From Chloroflexota bacterium (lineage in GTDB: Bacteria > Chloroflexota > UBA6077 > CF-72): 5,758 bases of DNA. The stretch covers positions 1-5,758 of the forward strand of contig JAFAWJ010000214.1 of the NCBI GenBank assembly GCA_019242065.1, in the 5' to 3' direction. Numbering within the stretch: position 1 is the first letter of the stretch; every line of letters begins with the position of its first letter. Positions 4,742 through 5,758 of the stretch are shown here, in pieces. The notes beneath the pieces are model-generated. The model saw only the letters and a list, made by a program, of their open reading frames with translations, searched no databases and was not told the DNA's origin. Position numbers and translations under genes: made by a program.

Positions 4742-5758
4742 TCAAGCGGCTACAAGTGGCTCACGACTCGGGACGCGCGCTGCCGAGCGGCCAAGACTCA
4801 GGATCAGCCCCGAGGCCAGCAGGCACAGCGCGCCGGCGGTCAGGAAGGCCACCAGGTAGTCGCCCAGCCACGTGTGCACCACGCCGGCGGCCAGCGCGGC
4901 GAACGAGCCGCCAATCTGATGCGCGGCGAAGACCCAGCCAAACACCGGCCCCACGCGCTCCTTGCCGAAGCGATCGGCCACGAGGCGCACCGTGGGCGGC
5001 ACAGTCGCCACCCAGTCCAACCCGTAGAAGACGACGAAGGCGGCCAGCGCCGGCGCACCGCTGGCGAACGCCGCGGGCAGGAACAGCAGCGCGATCCCGC
5101 GCAGCGTGTAGTACCAGACCAGGAGCTTGCGCGCGTCGATGCGATCGGTGAGCCAGCCCGACAGCGTGGTGCCCACCAGGTCGAACGCACCCATAGCGGC
5201 CAACATGCCCGCCGCGGTCACTTCGTCGAATCCGTGTTCGACAGACGCGGGGATCAGGTGGACCGAGATCAGCCCGACCGTGGTGGCGCCACAGATGGCA
5301 AAGCTGCCCGCCAGCAGCCAGAAGTCTTTGACGCGCACGCTCTGGGCCAGCGCGTCGACGGCGAGCCCGAATGGATTGCCTTGCACCTGCACTGGCGCGA
5401 GCACCTCGGAGGCGGGCATGCCGTATGGCCGTAGGCCGATGTCGCGCGGATCGTCGCGCATGAAGAGCGCCACCAGGGCAGCTACGCCGATTGCCACGGC
5501 CGAGACGAGCAGCGTCGCGGCGCGCCAGCCGAATGCCTCTACGATGGCGGCCTGCTGCGGCAGGAAGATCAACTGGCCGGCAGCCGCGCTGGCGGCGAAG
5601 ATGCCCGTGACCAGGCCACGACGCTTCACGAACCAGCGCGTGGCGACGATCGCGCCCAGGACCAGGGCCATGGAGCCTGAGCCGAGGCCGACCAGGACAC
5701 CCCAGAGCGCCAGCATCTGCCAGAACTGGCTCATAAACACTGAGAGACCGGTCGCCAC
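4742..5758 (-). CDS. MFS transporter (N-terminus beyond right edge)
   Basis: 338 residues are visible and the frame is open to the window edge. The GTG at the very edge is probably an internal Val codon. Hydrophobic segments fit the end of TM3 through TM12 of a 12-helix major facilitator: about 17-38, 48-70 and 79-100, a central cytoplasmic loop with RDDPRDIGLRP (101-111), then six more at about 146-169, 180-202, 210-231, 236-255, 269-295 and 301-322. GWLTDRID (201-208) is the C-half copy of the MFS loop motif GxLxDR between TM8 and TM9. RWFVKRRGLVTGI (41-53) and YGLDWVATVPPTVRLVADRFG with GWVFAAHQIGG resemble the monocarboxylate/oxalate-formate type branch, but substrate cannot be read from sequence. 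About 75-90 residues (TM1, TM2, most of TM3) are missing outside the window. The stop lies 35 nt before the glycosyltransferase start on the same strand. Its promoter is off-window. Confidence 0.88.
   Translation of the reverse strand: MATGLSVFMSQFWQMLALWGVLVGLGSGSMALVLGAIVATRWFVKRRGLVTGIFAASAAAGQLIFLPQQAAIVEAFGWRAATLLVSAVAIGVAALVALFMRDDPRDIGLRPYGMPASEVLAPVQVQGNPFGLAVDALAQSVRVKDFWLLAGSFAICGATTVGLISVHLIPASVEHGFDEVTAAGMLAAMGAFDLVGTTLSGWLTDRIDARKLLVWYYTLRGIALLFLPAAFASGAPALAAFVVFYGLDWVATVPPTVRLVADRFGKERVGPVFGWVFAAHQIGGSFAALAAGVVHTWLGDYLVAFLTAGALCLLASGLILSLGRSAARVPSREPLVAA

Noticed and set aside
3996..5434. Two long plus-strand ORFs (3996-4859 and 4664-5434) antisense to the glycosyltransferase and transporter
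   Set aside because: Translations are Arg/Gln/His-rich and low-complexity, typical of the reverse frame of GC-rich genes. The minus strand encodes clear membrane proteins.

Overview
This 5.76-kb window is GC-rich bacterial chromosome with densely packed genes. The likely source is a Chloroflexota-type or similar high-GC lineage. I infer this mainly from the large family-39 glycosyltransferase that carries a C-terminal beta-sandwich domain of a kind I associate with that phylum; the call is tentative. No mobile element, CRISPR array, tRNA or rRNA is recognisable.

Layout from left to right. (1) Positions 1-106, minus strand: the N-terminus of a class-III PLP aminotransferase (glutamate-1-semialdehyde-aminomutase-like) that runs off the left edge. 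It is identified from a short N-terminal stretch containing MPGGNSRTT. (2) Positions 107-459: a divergent intergenic region. Its left half holds three consecutive, perfect 24-bp palindromes, all centred on GCATGC and spaced 24-25 bp centre to centre, followed by further short hairpins and a GTCGCTCC direct repeat. Its right half carries a weak promoter candidate and a good ribosome-binding site for the next gene. (3) Positions 460-2824, plus strand: a two-gene signalling operon. A soluble PAS histidine kinase with a TTG start overlaps by 14 nt a second protein that is a receiver domain fused in front of a complete histidine kinase. Neither protein has a DNA-binding or enzymatic output domain. 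(4) Positions 2826-4706, minus strand: a GT39/PMT-type membrane glycosyltransferase, convergent with the kinase operon; the two stop codons are separated by one base. (5) Positions 4742-5758, minus strand: an MFS transporter, cut at its N-terminus by the right edge. It lies 35 nt upstream of the glycosyltransferase and is probably co-transcribed with it.

How the genes could work together: the two kinases almost certainly form one signalling unit, with the PAS kinase (His164) the obvious donor for the receiver (Asp54) of its overlapping partner, which would then signal through its own His183 to an unlinked regulator. The transporter and glycosyltransferase form a second transcription unit with no evident link to the kinases. 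The most unusual feature is the palindrome array at 116-188. Its three members share length, symmetry and centre but differ in arm sequence, which points to selection for (or origin by) structure rather than a simple repeated operator.
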